A stretch of 24,433 nt of DNA from NCBI GenBank assembly GCA_018374635.1, contig JAHAEW010000046.1:1-24433 (forward strand), in the 5' to 3' direction. Made by a program: the position numbers and the translations under genes. The notes beneath the pieces were generated by a model. It did no database searches. It worked only from the letters and a program-made list of their open reading frames with translations, and had not been told where the DNA came from. Shown here piece by piece: positions 1-7,266 of the stretch. How positions within the stretch are numbered: the first letter of the stretch is position 1; the number at the start of each line of letters is the position of its first letter. This DNA comes from Clostridiales bacterium. GTDB taxonomy: Bacteria > Bacillota > Clostridia > Oscillospirales > Oscillospiraceae.

Positions 1-367
1 GCCCCCCGTTCCCGGCGGGCAGGAAGAGCTTCTCCACCCGGTTACCTTCCAGAAAGCGGATGGTCTCCCGGCCGGAAAAGTGGTCGATGTGCAGATGGGT
101 GTAAAAGAGCCAGCGGATCCCGTCCCAGGGGGGCGCACCGGCCGCCAGCGCCGCCAGCATCTCCGGGGCGACCGGGCTGAAGTCGTGGGCGCGGCTGTTG
201 TGGAGCCCGTCCACCAGCAGCTTTTCCCCCCGGAAGGTCAGAAGCACCCCCGCGTTGGCCGTGAGGCGGAGCTCCACCGGCTCCTCCCCCTCCCACCACT
301 GCCGGGGCGCAGGCCGCGGGATGGGCTCCTCCGGCGGCAGGTCCCGCTTGGACCGGACGGCTGCCAT
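1..367 (-). CDS. Metallo-beta-lactamase-fold hydrolase, N-terminal part (runs off window)
   Basis: Reading from the ATG at 367 gives about 122 codons before the window edge. The metal-binding signature T-H-L-H-I-D-H-F at about residues 90-97 is the HxHxDH motif of the metallo-beta-lactamase fold. It follows a strand-rich segment (LTANAGVLLTFRGEKLLVDG) typical of the first beta sheet. Members hydrolyse esters, thioesters, lactams or phosphodiesters with one or two metal ions, and the substrate cannot be told from this fragment. The start codon shares its A with the TGA of the upstream ABM-fold gene (TGATG), so the two are probably translationally coupled. The C-terminal half, with the remaining metal ligands, lies outside the window. 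A different frame is open over the same stretch, but only this one carries the motif. Confidence 0.85.
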   Translation of the reverse strand, partial: MAAVRSKRDLPPEEPIPRPAPRQWWEGEEPVELRLTANAGVLLTFRGEKLLVDGLHNSRAHDFSPVAPEMLAALAAGAPPWDGIRWLFYTHLHIDHFSGRETIRFLEGNRVEKLFLPAGNGG

Positions 368-711
368 CAGCGGTATTCCCGCACCCGGAAGCGGCGGTCG
401 GACGCATGGCCCGCCCGGACAAAGGCCGCGTCCTCGCCCATGAGCCGGCCCATCTTTTCCTTCTGGCCGCCCAGCCAGGCCTGATCCAGATTGTGGTAGG
501 CCTCCTCGCTCTCCCAGAAGTAGAGGGAGGTCACCTCCCCCTCGTGGTCCTTGCTCACCCAGGTCTCGCCTCCCAGAAATCCGGCCCGGTGGGAGAGGGG
601 CTCGGAGAAGAGCTCCTGCTCCAGCTCCAGATAGTGCTCCACCTGTCCGGGGGCGATGCGGAACACTAGTTCCTCGATGAACTGGGGCTTGTCATAGACT
701 TTGAGTTCCAT
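367..711 (-). CDS. ABM-fold (TIGR03792-like) small protein
   Basis: A 114-residue protein with the look of an antibiotic-biosynthesis-monooxygenase / dimeric alpha+beta-barrel domain. It has a short beta strand (EELVFRIAPGQ), a helix with ELEQELFSEPL, then the G-F-L-G-x-E-x-W-V strand and a WESEEAYHNLD segment, as in TIGR03792-type proteins. Such proteins are small dimers; some are cofactor-free oxygenases or haem-related, many have no known role. The start is supported by AAGGAGG seven bases upstream of the ATG. A GC-rich hairpin ends about 28 bases before the start, so it may have its own promoter or depend on read-through from the dehydrogenase gene. It is coupled to the downstream hydrolase gene by a one-base overlap. 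Function unknown. Confidence 0.75.
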   Translation of the reverse strand: MELKVYDKPQFIEELVFRIAPGQVEHYLELEQELFSEPLSHRAGFLGGETWVSKDHEGEVTSLYFWESEEAYHNLDQAWLGGQKEKMGRLMGEDAAFVRAGHASDRRFRVREYR

Positions 712-739
712 GGTAATTCCTCCTTCAATAGATAGGCAA

Positions 740-771
740 AGGCCCCTCCGCGCTGCTGCACGGAGGGGCCT
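740..771 (-). terminator. Hairpin, probable terminator after lpdA
   Basis: Perfect 11-base arms AGGCCCCTCCG / CGGAGGGGCCT with a 10-base loop. On the minus strand it is followed only by TTTGCC, so the U-tract is weak. It lies 119 bases beyond the lpdA stop and just before the ribosome binding site of the ABM-fold gene. Confidence 0.6.
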
Positions 772-796
772 GGCTTGTCGGACACATCCGACACGC

Positions 797-824
797 CTCT
801 CAAAAATGCAAGCATTTTTGAGAG
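797..824. repeat. 28-bp perfect palindromic element (13-base arms, AA centre)
   Basis: Arms CTCTCAAAAATGC and GCATTTTTGAGAG flank a central AA. The arms pair completely, but the element has no adjacent U-tract on the minus strand. It sits between lpdA and the stronger GC hairpin at 740-771. A second element of the same size and plan lies at 10117-10144, also just 3' of a gene on the same strand. They may be 3'-end processing or stability hairpins, or members of a dispersed palindrome family. Confidence 0.6.
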
Positions 825-889
825 AGAAATGCAGGCCGCTGCGAGGCGCCGCTGCGCGGGGGCAAATGCGCCGTTTTCCGGACGGAGCC

Positions 890-2281
890 TTATTTCTTTT
901 TCTTGGCGGGGGCGCTGTGGATGCCGCGGCCCAGGGTCAGGGTCAGGGCCTCTTCAAAGGCCTCGGACAGGGTGGGATGGCCGTGCATGGTGTTGGCCAC
1001 CTCTTCCACGGTGAACTCGCCGCGCATGGCCAGGGCCGCCTCGGTGAGCAGGTCGCTGGCATTGGGGCCTACGATGTGGACGCCCAGGATGCGCTGCTTG
1101 TCCTTGGACACGATGACCTTGATCATGCCCTCGGCGTTGTTCATGGTGAGGGCCTTGCCGTTGCCGGAGAACTGGAACTTGCCCACCTCATACTCCAGGC
1201 CCTTCTCCCTGGCCTGCTCCTCGGACATGCCGACGCTGGCCACCTCGGGGAAGGTGAACACGGCGCTGGGCACCAGGTCATAGTCCACCCGGGCGTCCTC
1301 GCCGGCCATGCGCTCCACGCAGACCTTGCCCTCATCGGAGGCCACATGGGCCAGCATCACGCCGCCGATCACGTCGCCGATGGCGTAGATGCCCGGGACG
1401 TTGGTCTGGAAGTTCTCATCCACCTTGACGCCCTTGCGGTCGTAGGCGATGCCCAGGCCGTCCAGGTTCAGGCCCTCGATGTCCAGCTCGCGGCCGGTGG
1501 AGACCAGCACCTCGTCGCAGGGCAGGCTGCTCTTGGTGCCGTCCTTGTCCACGGTGACGGAGAGGCCGGAGCCGCTCTTGCTGATCTCCTCCACCTTGGT
1601 GCCCACCATGAACTGGATGCCCTTCTTCTCCAGCAGCTTCTGGAGGCGGTCGGTGATCTCCTTGTCCATGTTGGGGATGATCTTGGGCATAAACTCCACG
1701 ATGGTGACCTCGGCGCCGAAGGCCTTGTAGATGCCGGCAAACTCGATGCCGATGACGCCGCCGCCGATGATGACGATCTTACCGGGCACGTGGTCCATCT
1801 CCAGCGCCTCCTTGCTGGTGAGCACGCCGGGGTTGTCGATGCCCTTGATGGGAGGCTTGGAGGCCTTGGAGCCGGAGGCGATGAGGATGTTCTTGGTCTC
1901 CAGCACCTTGCCGTTGACCTCCACCTTCCCGGGGGCCAGGATCTTGGCGGCGCCCTTCACCAGCTCCACCTTGTTGGCCTTGAGCAGGAACTCCACGCCG
2001 CCGGACAGGGTCTTGACCACCTTGGCCTTGCGGGCCTGGACCTTCTTCATGTCGATGTCGTAGCCCTTGACCGAGATCCCGAACTCATCGGCGTGCATGA
2101 TCTCGTCCACCACCTCGGCGTTCTTGTACAGGGCCTTGGTGGGGATACAGCCGTAGTTGAGGCAGGTGCCGCCGCAGGCGTCCTTCTCCACAATCGCAGT
2201 CTTCATGCCCAGCTGGGCCGCGCGGATGGCGGCCACATAGCCGCCGGGGCCGGCGCCGATGACAACCAGATCGTAATTCAT
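890..2281 (-). CDS. lpdA: Dihydrolipoyl dehydrogenase (E3)
   Basis: A 463-residue flavoprotein that reoxidises the dihydrolipoyl arm of E2, passing electrons through a disulfide and FAD to NAD+. The N-terminal FAD fold shows GAGPGG at residues 9-14. The redox disulfide is C40/C45 in GGTCLNYGCIPTKA, a second dinucleotide fold has GGGVIG near residue 174, and the C-terminal dimer interface carries the catalytic pair H435/E440 in HPTLSE. Length is normal; there is no N-terminal lipoyl domain, and the tail ends in four lysines. AGGAGG precedes the ATG. It is separated from E1 and E2 by the amidohydrolase and RibD-like genes, an unusual order for such complexes. It very probably serves the E1/E2 pair upstream, although E3 can be shared between complexes. 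Confidence 0.96.
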   Translation of the reverse strand: MNYDLVVIGAGPGGYVAAIRAAQLGMKTAIVEKDACGGTCLNYGCIPTKALYKNAEVVDEIMHADEFGISVKGYDIDMKKVQARKAKVVKTLSGGVEFLLKANKVELVKGAAKILAPGKVEVNGKVLETKNILIASGSKASKPPIKGIDNPGVLTSKEALEMDHVPGKIVIIGGGVIGIEFAGIYKAFGAEVTIVEFMPKIIPNMDKEITDRLQKLLEKKGIQFMVGTKVEEISKSGSGLSVTVDKDGTKSSLPCDEVLVSTGRELDIEGLNLDGLGIAYDRKGVKVDENFQTNVPGIYAIGDVIGGVMLAHVASDEGKVCVERMAGEDARVDYDLVPSAVFTFPEVASVGMSEEQAREKGLEYEVGKFQFSGNGKALTMNNAEGMIKVIVSKDKQRILGVHIVGPNASDLLTEAALAMRGEFTVEEVANTMHGHPTLSEAFEEALTLTLGRGIHSAPAKKKK

Positions 2282-2315
2282 GTTTCTTTCCTCCTAATTT
2301 TCATGAGGACAAATT

Positions 2316-2362
2316 CCGCGGGGCCTTCCCCGCCGGACGGTGTCCCGATGGCGCTGTGCGCC
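2316..2362 (-). other. Two small hairpins between the RibD-like gene and lpdA
   Basis: The 100-base gap holds GCGGGG-CCTT-CCCCGC (2318-2333, extendable with one bulge) and GGCGC-TGT-GCGCC (2350-2362). No U-tract follows on the minus strand, so these are more likely mRNA processing or attenuation structures than a full terminator. Confidence 0.35.
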
Positions 2363-2381
2363 TTGGACGAATGGTTTCAGT

Positions 2382-3389
2382 TTAATACTTGTAGGCGGAG
2401 AGGTCGGTCTCCTGCTTGACGTTGTAGCGGATCTTCTGACGGGTAAAGAGGAAGTTGCTCTTGTGGGTACCCAGAGAGATGAGATCGGCGTGGGGGTGAT
2501 CCAGGTGGCCGTAGGAGATGAAGGAGCCGGGGGTGGTGGTGCCGCCCACGAAGACCATGGAGTAGTTGATGAAGTACTCATCCAGCATCTGCTCCTTGAG
2601 CATGTAGGCGCAGTAAGAGGGAGACTCCACGCACAGCTTCTCCAGGCCCAACTTCTTGAGGACGTACATCATCACATGGCCGTCGGGGTTCTTGCCCTCG
2701 CCGGTGACGATGACGGGGACCACGTCGTAGTCCCGGTCCAGGGGAGCCAGCTCCGCCTTGTCCACATCCTCCTTGCAGGTGAAGGGGCCGTAGACCACGT
2801 GCTTGAGGGGGGACTTCTTCTGGATGTAGTTCAGTCCGTCGGGACCGGTGGCGATGACCATCTTCAGCTCCTCGGCGGGGTCCACGTCGAAGGTGTAGTG
2901 GTCGAAGGGGATGTCGGTGGCGTCAAAGGAGACCACCACGCTGACCGGCTGGTGCTTCTTGCCCAGGTGCTCCCGGCGCTGACGGGTCAGGTCCTCGTCG
3001 TAGACATGGCAGGTGATGCCGGGCTCCTTGGCCAGGGTGTTGGCGCCCACGATGATGCCGTCGGCATAGGAGCGCAGCACGTTGAGCACCCAGAAGTCGC
3101 CCAGGGAGCCGTCGGGATCCAGGAAGTTGTTCTTGGCCACCAGGGGGCCGGAGGGATTGTCCTGATAGGCCATCTTACCATCGGAAGAGAGCACGATGGA
3201 GGAGAAGGTGTAGGGACGATCCGCGGGCGCCTTGGGGAAGTAGATGTCGGTATAGTAGTCGTGGACGTCGGGCAGGACCTCAGTCTCGGCGGAGTCGGCC
3301 TTGAAGGACTCCAGCAGCTTCTCGTCCCGGAAGACCACGTTGATCTTCAGATTTTCCTTCGGGGTCTGGAAAAAGAACAGCTTATTCAT
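2382..3389 (-). CDS. RibD C-terminal / dihydrofolate-reductase-fold oxidoreductase
   Basis: A 335-residue protein from the ATG at 3389, chosen because GGGAGG lies 10 bases upstream; the earlier in-frame ATG has no such site. The core matches the RibD_C fold. It has RPYTFSSIVLSSDGKMA (first strand and S-x-DGK), then LRSYADGIIVGANTLAKEP (the dinucleotide-side helix and VGANT loop), then a C-terminal LCVESPSYCAYMLKEQMLDEYFI segment corresponding to the family's EGG-x-L-DE region. Family members reduce pyrimidine- or pterin-like rings with NAD(P)H. There is no deaminase domain and no other riboflavin gene nearby, so riboflavin synthesis is unlikely. About 60 residues before the core are extra compared with minimal family members. 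It follows the amidohydrolase gene by only 22 bases, which suggests consecutive or linked steps. The substrate is unknown. Confidence 0.85.
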   Translation of the reverse strand: MNKLFFFQTPKENLKINVVFRDEKLLESFKADSAETEVLPDVHDYYTDIYFPKAPADRPYTFSSIVLSSDGKMAYQDNPSGPLVAKNNFLDPDGSLGDFWVLNVLRSYADGIIVGANTLAKEPGITCHVYDEDLTRQRREHLGKKHQPVSVVVSFDATDIPFDHYTFDVDPAEELKMVIATGPDGLNYIQKKSPLKHVVYGPFTCKEDVDKAELAPLDRDYDVVPVIVTGEGKNPDGHVMMYVLKKLGLEKLCVESPSYCAYMLKEQMLDEYFINYSMVFVGGTTTPGSFISYGHLDHPHADLISLGTHKSNFLFTRQKIRYNVKQETDLSAYKY

Positions 3390-3411
3390 GGTTTTACTAC
3401 CTCCCACCAGA

Positions 3412-4812
3412 TCAAATGTGCATCAGGGGCATCTTCTGGCCCCACTGGACGTTGCCCAGGCCGGACTTCTCCACCAGTCTGGCGCCCAGGCGCTGGGCCT
3501 CCCGGATGACCTTCTCCTCATCCACTGTGGTCATATGGCCGTCCTCCAGGACCACCTTGCCGTCGATGACCACCGCCTTGATGTTGTCGGGGCTGCAGGC
3601 ATAGGTCAGGGTGCTGACCGGATCATACACGGGGGCGGACCAGGGGCTCAGGGGATCGAAGAGGATGAAGTCGGCCTTCTTCCCGGCCTCCACGGAGCCC
3701 AGCTCGCTCTCCCGGCCCAGGGTGCGGGCGCCGCCCAGAGTGGCCAGTTCCAGCACGGTGGAGGCGGGCATCAGGGAGGGATCGCGGTGATGGACCTTCT
3801 GCATGAGGCTGGCCGCCTTGATGACCTCCAGCATATTCTGGGTGTCGTTGCTGGCCGAGCCGTCGCAGGCCAGGCTGACCGTGATGCCCTTCTCCAGCAT
3901 CTCGGGGATGCGGGCCACGCCGGAGGCCAGGACCATGTTGGAGTTGGGGTTGTGGGAGACCTTCACATCGTACTTCTTGAAGGTATCCAGGTCCTCGTCC
4001 TTCATATACACGCAGTGGACTGCGATGAAGTCGGGGCCCAGGACGCCCAGTCTCTCCAGGTGGGGGATGGTGTCCTCCCCGTACTTTTCCCGGGAGAAAG
4101 CGTCGTCGTCGGGAGTCTCCACCAGGTGCATGGTGATGGGCATGTGCAGCTCGTTGGCGGTGCTGCGCATCTCCCGGAAGCCCTCGTCGGTGTGGTCCCA
4201 GATGATGCCGGGGGCCATGCACGCGCTGATGCGGGAGTGGTTCTGATACTTGGCGTTCAGACGGCGCACGTCGTCAAAGAAATCCCGCTCGGTCTCCACA
4301 CGGGGGCAGGCGATCCCAGGCGAGAAGGAGGCCACGTTGGTGAAGGCGCGGCCCAGGACGCCGCGGATGCCGATGTCCTCAAAGGCCTGGGTCACGCAGT
4401 CGTCCAGCCCGGCGATGGGGTGGGCGTACATATAGTCCAGAATAGTGGTGGTGCCGGAGCGGATGCCCTCCATGCAGCCCAGCAGAGCGGCATAGTAGAC
4501 GGTCTCCTCGTCGAAGTTGTGCAGGGCCACCCGCACAGAGCTGTTGAGCCAGTCGATGAGGAACTTGTCCCGGCCCAGACCCTTGAGCATGGTCTGGAAG
4601 AGATGGGAGTGGGTGCTGATAAAGCCGGGGAAGACATACTTGCCCGCGGCGTCAATAACTTTGTCGGCCTGATACTGCTCCAAAAGCGCATCGGTTCCAA
4701 CCGCCAGGATCTTGTCTCCCTCCACCGCGATGCAGGCATTGGGAATCACTTCCCGCTTGGCATTCATGGTGATGAGGTAGGCATTTTTGATAATGAGGTC
4801 AATCTGCTTCAT
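3412..4812 (-). CDS. COG0402-type amidohydrolase (heterocycle deaminase family)
   Basis: A 466-residue metal-dependent hydrolase from the ATG at 4812, with AAAGGA about ten bases upstream; an earlier in-frame ATG at 4854 lacks one. Metal and catalytic residues are visible: H68-x-H70 in STHSHLF, H229 with E232 in MHLVET, H266 in AVHCVY and D317 in ACDGSASND, plus SHNPNSN at 286-292. This is the layout of the guanine deaminase / SsnA / 8-oxoguanine deaminase / chlorohydrolase group. These enzymes remove an amino (or other) group from purines, pterins, triazines or related rings. Some characterised members deaminate pterin or isoxanthopterin. The F-Q-T-M-L-K-G-L-G and D-W-L stretch after HSH is typical of the 8-oxoguanine/hydroxyatrazine branch. 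The substrate cannot be assigned; a purine- or pterin-like ring fits the neighbours. Confidence 0.9.
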   Translation of the reverse strand: MKQIDLIIKNAYLITMNAKREVIPNACIAVEGDKILAVGTDALLEQYQADKVIDAAGKYVFPGFISTHSHLFQTMLKGLGRDKFLIDWLNSSVRVALHNFDEETVYYAALLGCMEGIRSGTTTILDYMYAHPIAGLDDCVTQAFEDIGIRGVLGRAFTNVASFSPGIACPRVETERDFFDDVRRLNAKYQNHSRISACMAPGIIWDHTDEGFREMRSTANELHMPITMHLVETPDDDAFSREKYGEDTIPHLERLGVLGPDFIAVHCVYMKDEDLDTFKKYDVKVSHNPNSNMVLASGVARIPEMLEKGITVSLACDGSASNDTQNMLEVIKAASLMQKVHHRDPSLMPASTVLELATLGGARTLGRESELGSVEAGKKADFILFDPLSPWSAPVYDPVSTLTYACSPDNIKAVVIDGKVVLEDGHMTTVDEEKVIREAQRLGARLVEKSGLGNVQWGQKMPLMHI

Positions 4813-4874
4813 AGCCACGATCCTTTCCGTTTCGTATACATGCGGGGATGCCAATCTAAGCCGGATAGACAGCA

Positions 4875-4904
4875 GGCGGCCAACCGCAGTTTGGGTTGGC
4901 CGCC
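4875..4904 (-). terminator. Hairpin after the E2 gene
   Basis: Perfect 11-base arms GGCGGCCAACC / GGTTGGCCGCC with an 8-base loop, 77 bases beyond the E2 stop. The sequence after it on the minus strand (TGCTGTCTATC) is only mildly T-rich. It probably ends or attenuates the E1alpha-E1beta-E2 transcript before the amidohydrolase gene. A smaller inverted repeat (GTGAGC/GCTCAC) lies at about 4919-4936. Confidence 0.5.
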
Positions 4905-4980
4905 GCCGGTTCGGTTCAGTGAGCGGAAGTGCTCACGTCAATATCAGTGGGTGGTCGTCAGCCATTCCGTGGGGCGTGTC

Positions 4981-6267
4981 TTACAGCCACTTGAAGTCCT
5001 GCAGGCCGGTGATGACCTCCTGGAGGAAGCGGGCCGCGGGCGCGCCGTTGATGACACGGTGGTCGTGGGTCAGGCTCAGGTTCATGACGGAGCCGGGATA
5101 GAAGCCGCCGTCCTTCACCATCATCTTCTCCAGGATCGCGCCAACACCCAGGATGGCGCCCTCGGGAGCGTTGATGATGGGGGTGAAGTAGGTGATGCCG
5201 AACATGCCCAGGTTGGTGATGGTGATGGAGGCATTGCCCAGCTCATCGCTGTTGAGCTTGCCGGCCTTGGCGCGCTCGGTCAGATCGGCCAGCTCCAGGC
5301 AGATGGTGCGCAGGTCCTTCAGGTTGGCGTCCCGGATGACGGGCACGATCAGGCCGTCGGGGATGTCCACGGCGCAGCCGATGCTGATGCGGGCAGTGGT
5401 CTTGATGTGGTTGGCGTCGGCCACGGTCATGCGCATGGCGGGATGGTTCTCCAGAGCCTGGGCCACGGACTTGATGAGCATGGCGGTGTAGCTGAGCTTC
5501 ACGCCGGCGTTCTTGTACTTGCCCTTGATGGACTTGTACACCTTCACCAGGTTGGTCACATCGGCCTCGGTGGCGATGGTGATCTGGGCGGAACCCTGGA
5601 GGGAGTTCATCATGCCCTTGCACACGGCGGACTGCATGGGAGTCATCTTGGTGATGACGTCACCCTCGGCGCAGGGCGCGGTGTTGTAGACCTGGGCGGG
5701 AGCGGCGGCAGGAGCCGGAGCGGCCGCGGGCGCGGGGGCCACAGGGGCGGGAGCCGCAGCAGGAGCGGCGGGAGCGGCCGCCTTGGAGAGAGGCTTGCCG
5801 TACTTCTTCAGGTCGTCGATGGTGATCATGCCCAGCAGGCCGGTGCCCTTGATGTGGGCGTAGGAGAGGCCCTTCTCCTCGGCGATCTTCTTGGCGCGGG
5901 GGGTGATCTTCACATCCCCGGCGGGAGCCGCGGGCGCGGCGGCGGGAGATGCAGCGGGGGCAGCGGCAGGCGCGGCCTCGGCGGCGGCCGGAGCCGCGGC
6001 GGGCGCGCCGCCGTCCACGGGCTCATCCATGCTGTCGGCGATGAGGCAGATGGTCTCGCCGCAGGGAATCTCATCGTCCACCTGAGCGATGATCTTGCGA
6101 ATCACGCCGTCGCAGGGGGCCTCGCCGGTGTTGGTGATCTTATCGGTGCTCACTTCCACCAGGGCGTCGCCCTTCTTCACGGAGTCGCCCTCGTTCACGA
6201 GCCACTCGCCGATGACGCCGGTCTCCATGGAGAGGCCGAACTTCGGCATACCGTATTTCGTAATCAT
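4981..6267 (-). CDS. Dihydrolipoamide acyltransferase (E2) of acetoin/2-oxoacid dehydrogenase complex
   Basis: A 428-residue E2 with one lipoyl domain at about residues 1-75, the lipoylated lysine being K43 in STDK. An Ala/Pro linker follows, then a peripheral-subunit-binding domain at about 110-150 (ITPRAKKIAEEKGL ... GLLGMITIDDL), a second long Ala/Pro linker, and a catalytic domain to the end. The active-site motif is H403-R-V-I-N407-G, with Asn where many E2s have Asp. Asn at this position is known in some acetyltransferring E2s, so activity is plausible. E2 accepts the acyl group from E1 onto lipoate and passes it to CoA. GGAGG lies eight bases before the ATG. The gene starts 15 bases after E1beta. 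Whether the complex acts on acetoin, pyruvate or another acyloin or 2-oxoacid cannot be read from sequence alone. Confidence 0.95.
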   Translation of the reverse strand: MITKYGMPKFGLSMETGVIGEWLVNEGDSVKKGDALVEVSTDKITNTGEAPCDGVIRKIIAQVDDEIPCGETICLIADSMDEPVDGGAPAAAPAAAEAAPAAAPAASPAAAPAAPAGDVKITPRAKKIAEEKGLSYAHIKGTGLLGMITIDDLKKYGKPLSKAAAPAAPAAAPAPVAPAPAAAPAPAAAPAQVYNTAPCAEGDVITKMTPMQSAVCKGMMNSLQGSAQITIATEADVTNLVKVYKSIKGKYKNAGVKLSYTAMLIKSVAQALENHPAMRMTVADANHIKTTARISIGCAVDIPDGLIVPVIRDANLKDLRTICLELADLTERAKAGKLNSDELGNASITITNLGMFGITYFTPIINAPEGAILGVGAILEKMMVKDGGFYPGSVMNLSLTHDHRVINGAPAARFLQEVITGLQDFKWL

Positions 6268-6282
6268 TGTCGTATCCTCCCC

Positions 6283-7266
6283 TTAATATTCCATAACCTC
6301 GCGGATGGCCTTGACCACGTCGTCCTGCTGAGGCATGACGTAGTCCTCCAGGTCCGGAGAGAAGGGCATGGGAGAATCCAGACCGGTCACGCGCTTGACG
6401 GGACCGCGCAGGTACTCGAACACGTCCTCGTTGATCATGGCAGAGATCTCAGCCGCCCAGCCGCCGCACTTGACGCCCTCCTGGGCGATGACCAGACGGC
6501 CAGTCTTGGCCACGGACTTCTGGATGGTGTCCTTGTCGTAGGGGAAGACGGTGCGCAGGTCGATGATCTCGCAGCTGACGCCCTCCTTCTCCAGCTCCTC
6601 GGCGGCCTTGTGGGCCTTGGCCAGCATGGTCTGAGTGGCCACGATGGTCACATCGCCGCCCTCGCGCTCGATCTCGGCCTCATAGAGGGGGAGCTCGTAC
6701 ATCTCCTCGGGCACCTCGCCCTTGATGTTGTACAGAGCCTTGTGCTCCAGGAAGAGCACGGGGTTGTCGCTCTTGATGGCGGAGATCAGCAGGCCCTTGG
6801 CCTCATAGGGGGTGGTGGGGCACACGATGACGAGTCCCGGGGTGTTCATGAACCAGGACTCCACGCAGGCGGAGTGATGGTAGGCGCAGCGGATGCCGCC
6901 GCCCTGGGGGGCGCGGACGGTGATGCCGCAGTGGGCCTTGCCCTGATACATATAGTTCAGCTTGGCGGCGTTGTTGGTGATCTGGTCAAAGCCGACGCCC
7001 AGGAAGTCGGCGAACATGATCTCGGGCACGGGCTTCAGGCCGCAGACGGCGGCGCCGCAGGACAGGCCCAGGATGGCGGACTCGGACAGGGCGGTGTCCT
7101 TGATGCGCTCCGGCCACTTGGCCCAGATGCCCTTGGTGATGCCGAAGTCGCCGCCCATCTTGGCCACGTCTTCGCCCAGGACGAACACGCGCTCATCCTG
7201 CTCCATGATCTGATGCAGGGCCTCGTTGATGGCCATGCCGTAAGAAAGCTTCTTTCCTCTGCTCAT
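6283..7266 (-). CDS. Thiamine-diphosphate dehydrogenase E1 component, beta subunit
   Basis: A 327-residue transketolase-type beta subunit. The N-terminal domain (GEDVAKMGGDFGITKG; LSESAILGLSCGAAVCGLKPVPEIMF) contains the region contacting the thiamine pyrimidine, and the C-terminal transketolase domain has the DLRTVFPYDKDTI segment typical of the family. It forms the alpha2beta2 E1 that decarboxylates a 2-oxoacid or cleaves an acyloin and loads the acyl group onto lipoyl-E2. Length matches AcoB/PdhB-type subunits. The ATG overlaps the E1alpha stop by four bases (ATGA), so synthesis is coupled. The order alpha-beta-E2 is that of acetoin dehydrogenase operons, but the neighbouring genes are not typical of acetoin use: there is no AcoR-type regulator nearby. 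Confidence 0.95.
   Translation of the reverse strand: MSRGKKLSYGMAINEALHQIMEQDERVFVLGEDVAKMGGDFGITKGIWAKWPERIKDTALSESAILGLSCGAAVCGLKPVPEIMFADFLGVGFDQITNNAAKLNYMYQGKAHCGITVRAPQGGGIRCAYHHSACVESWFMNTPGLVIVCPTTPYEAKGLLISAIKSDNPVLFLEHKALYNIKGEVPEEMYELPLYEAEIEREGGDVTIVATQTMLAKAHKAAEELEKEGVSCEIIDLRTVFPYDKDTIQKSVAKTGRLVIAQEGVKCGGWAAEISAMINEDVFEYLRGPVKRVTGLDSPMPFSPDLEDYVMPQQDDVVKAIREVMEY

Noticed and set aside
5701..6010. Apparent Ala/Pro repeats
   Set aside because: These are the normal flexible linkers of a dihydrolipoamide acyltransferase, not independent repeats.
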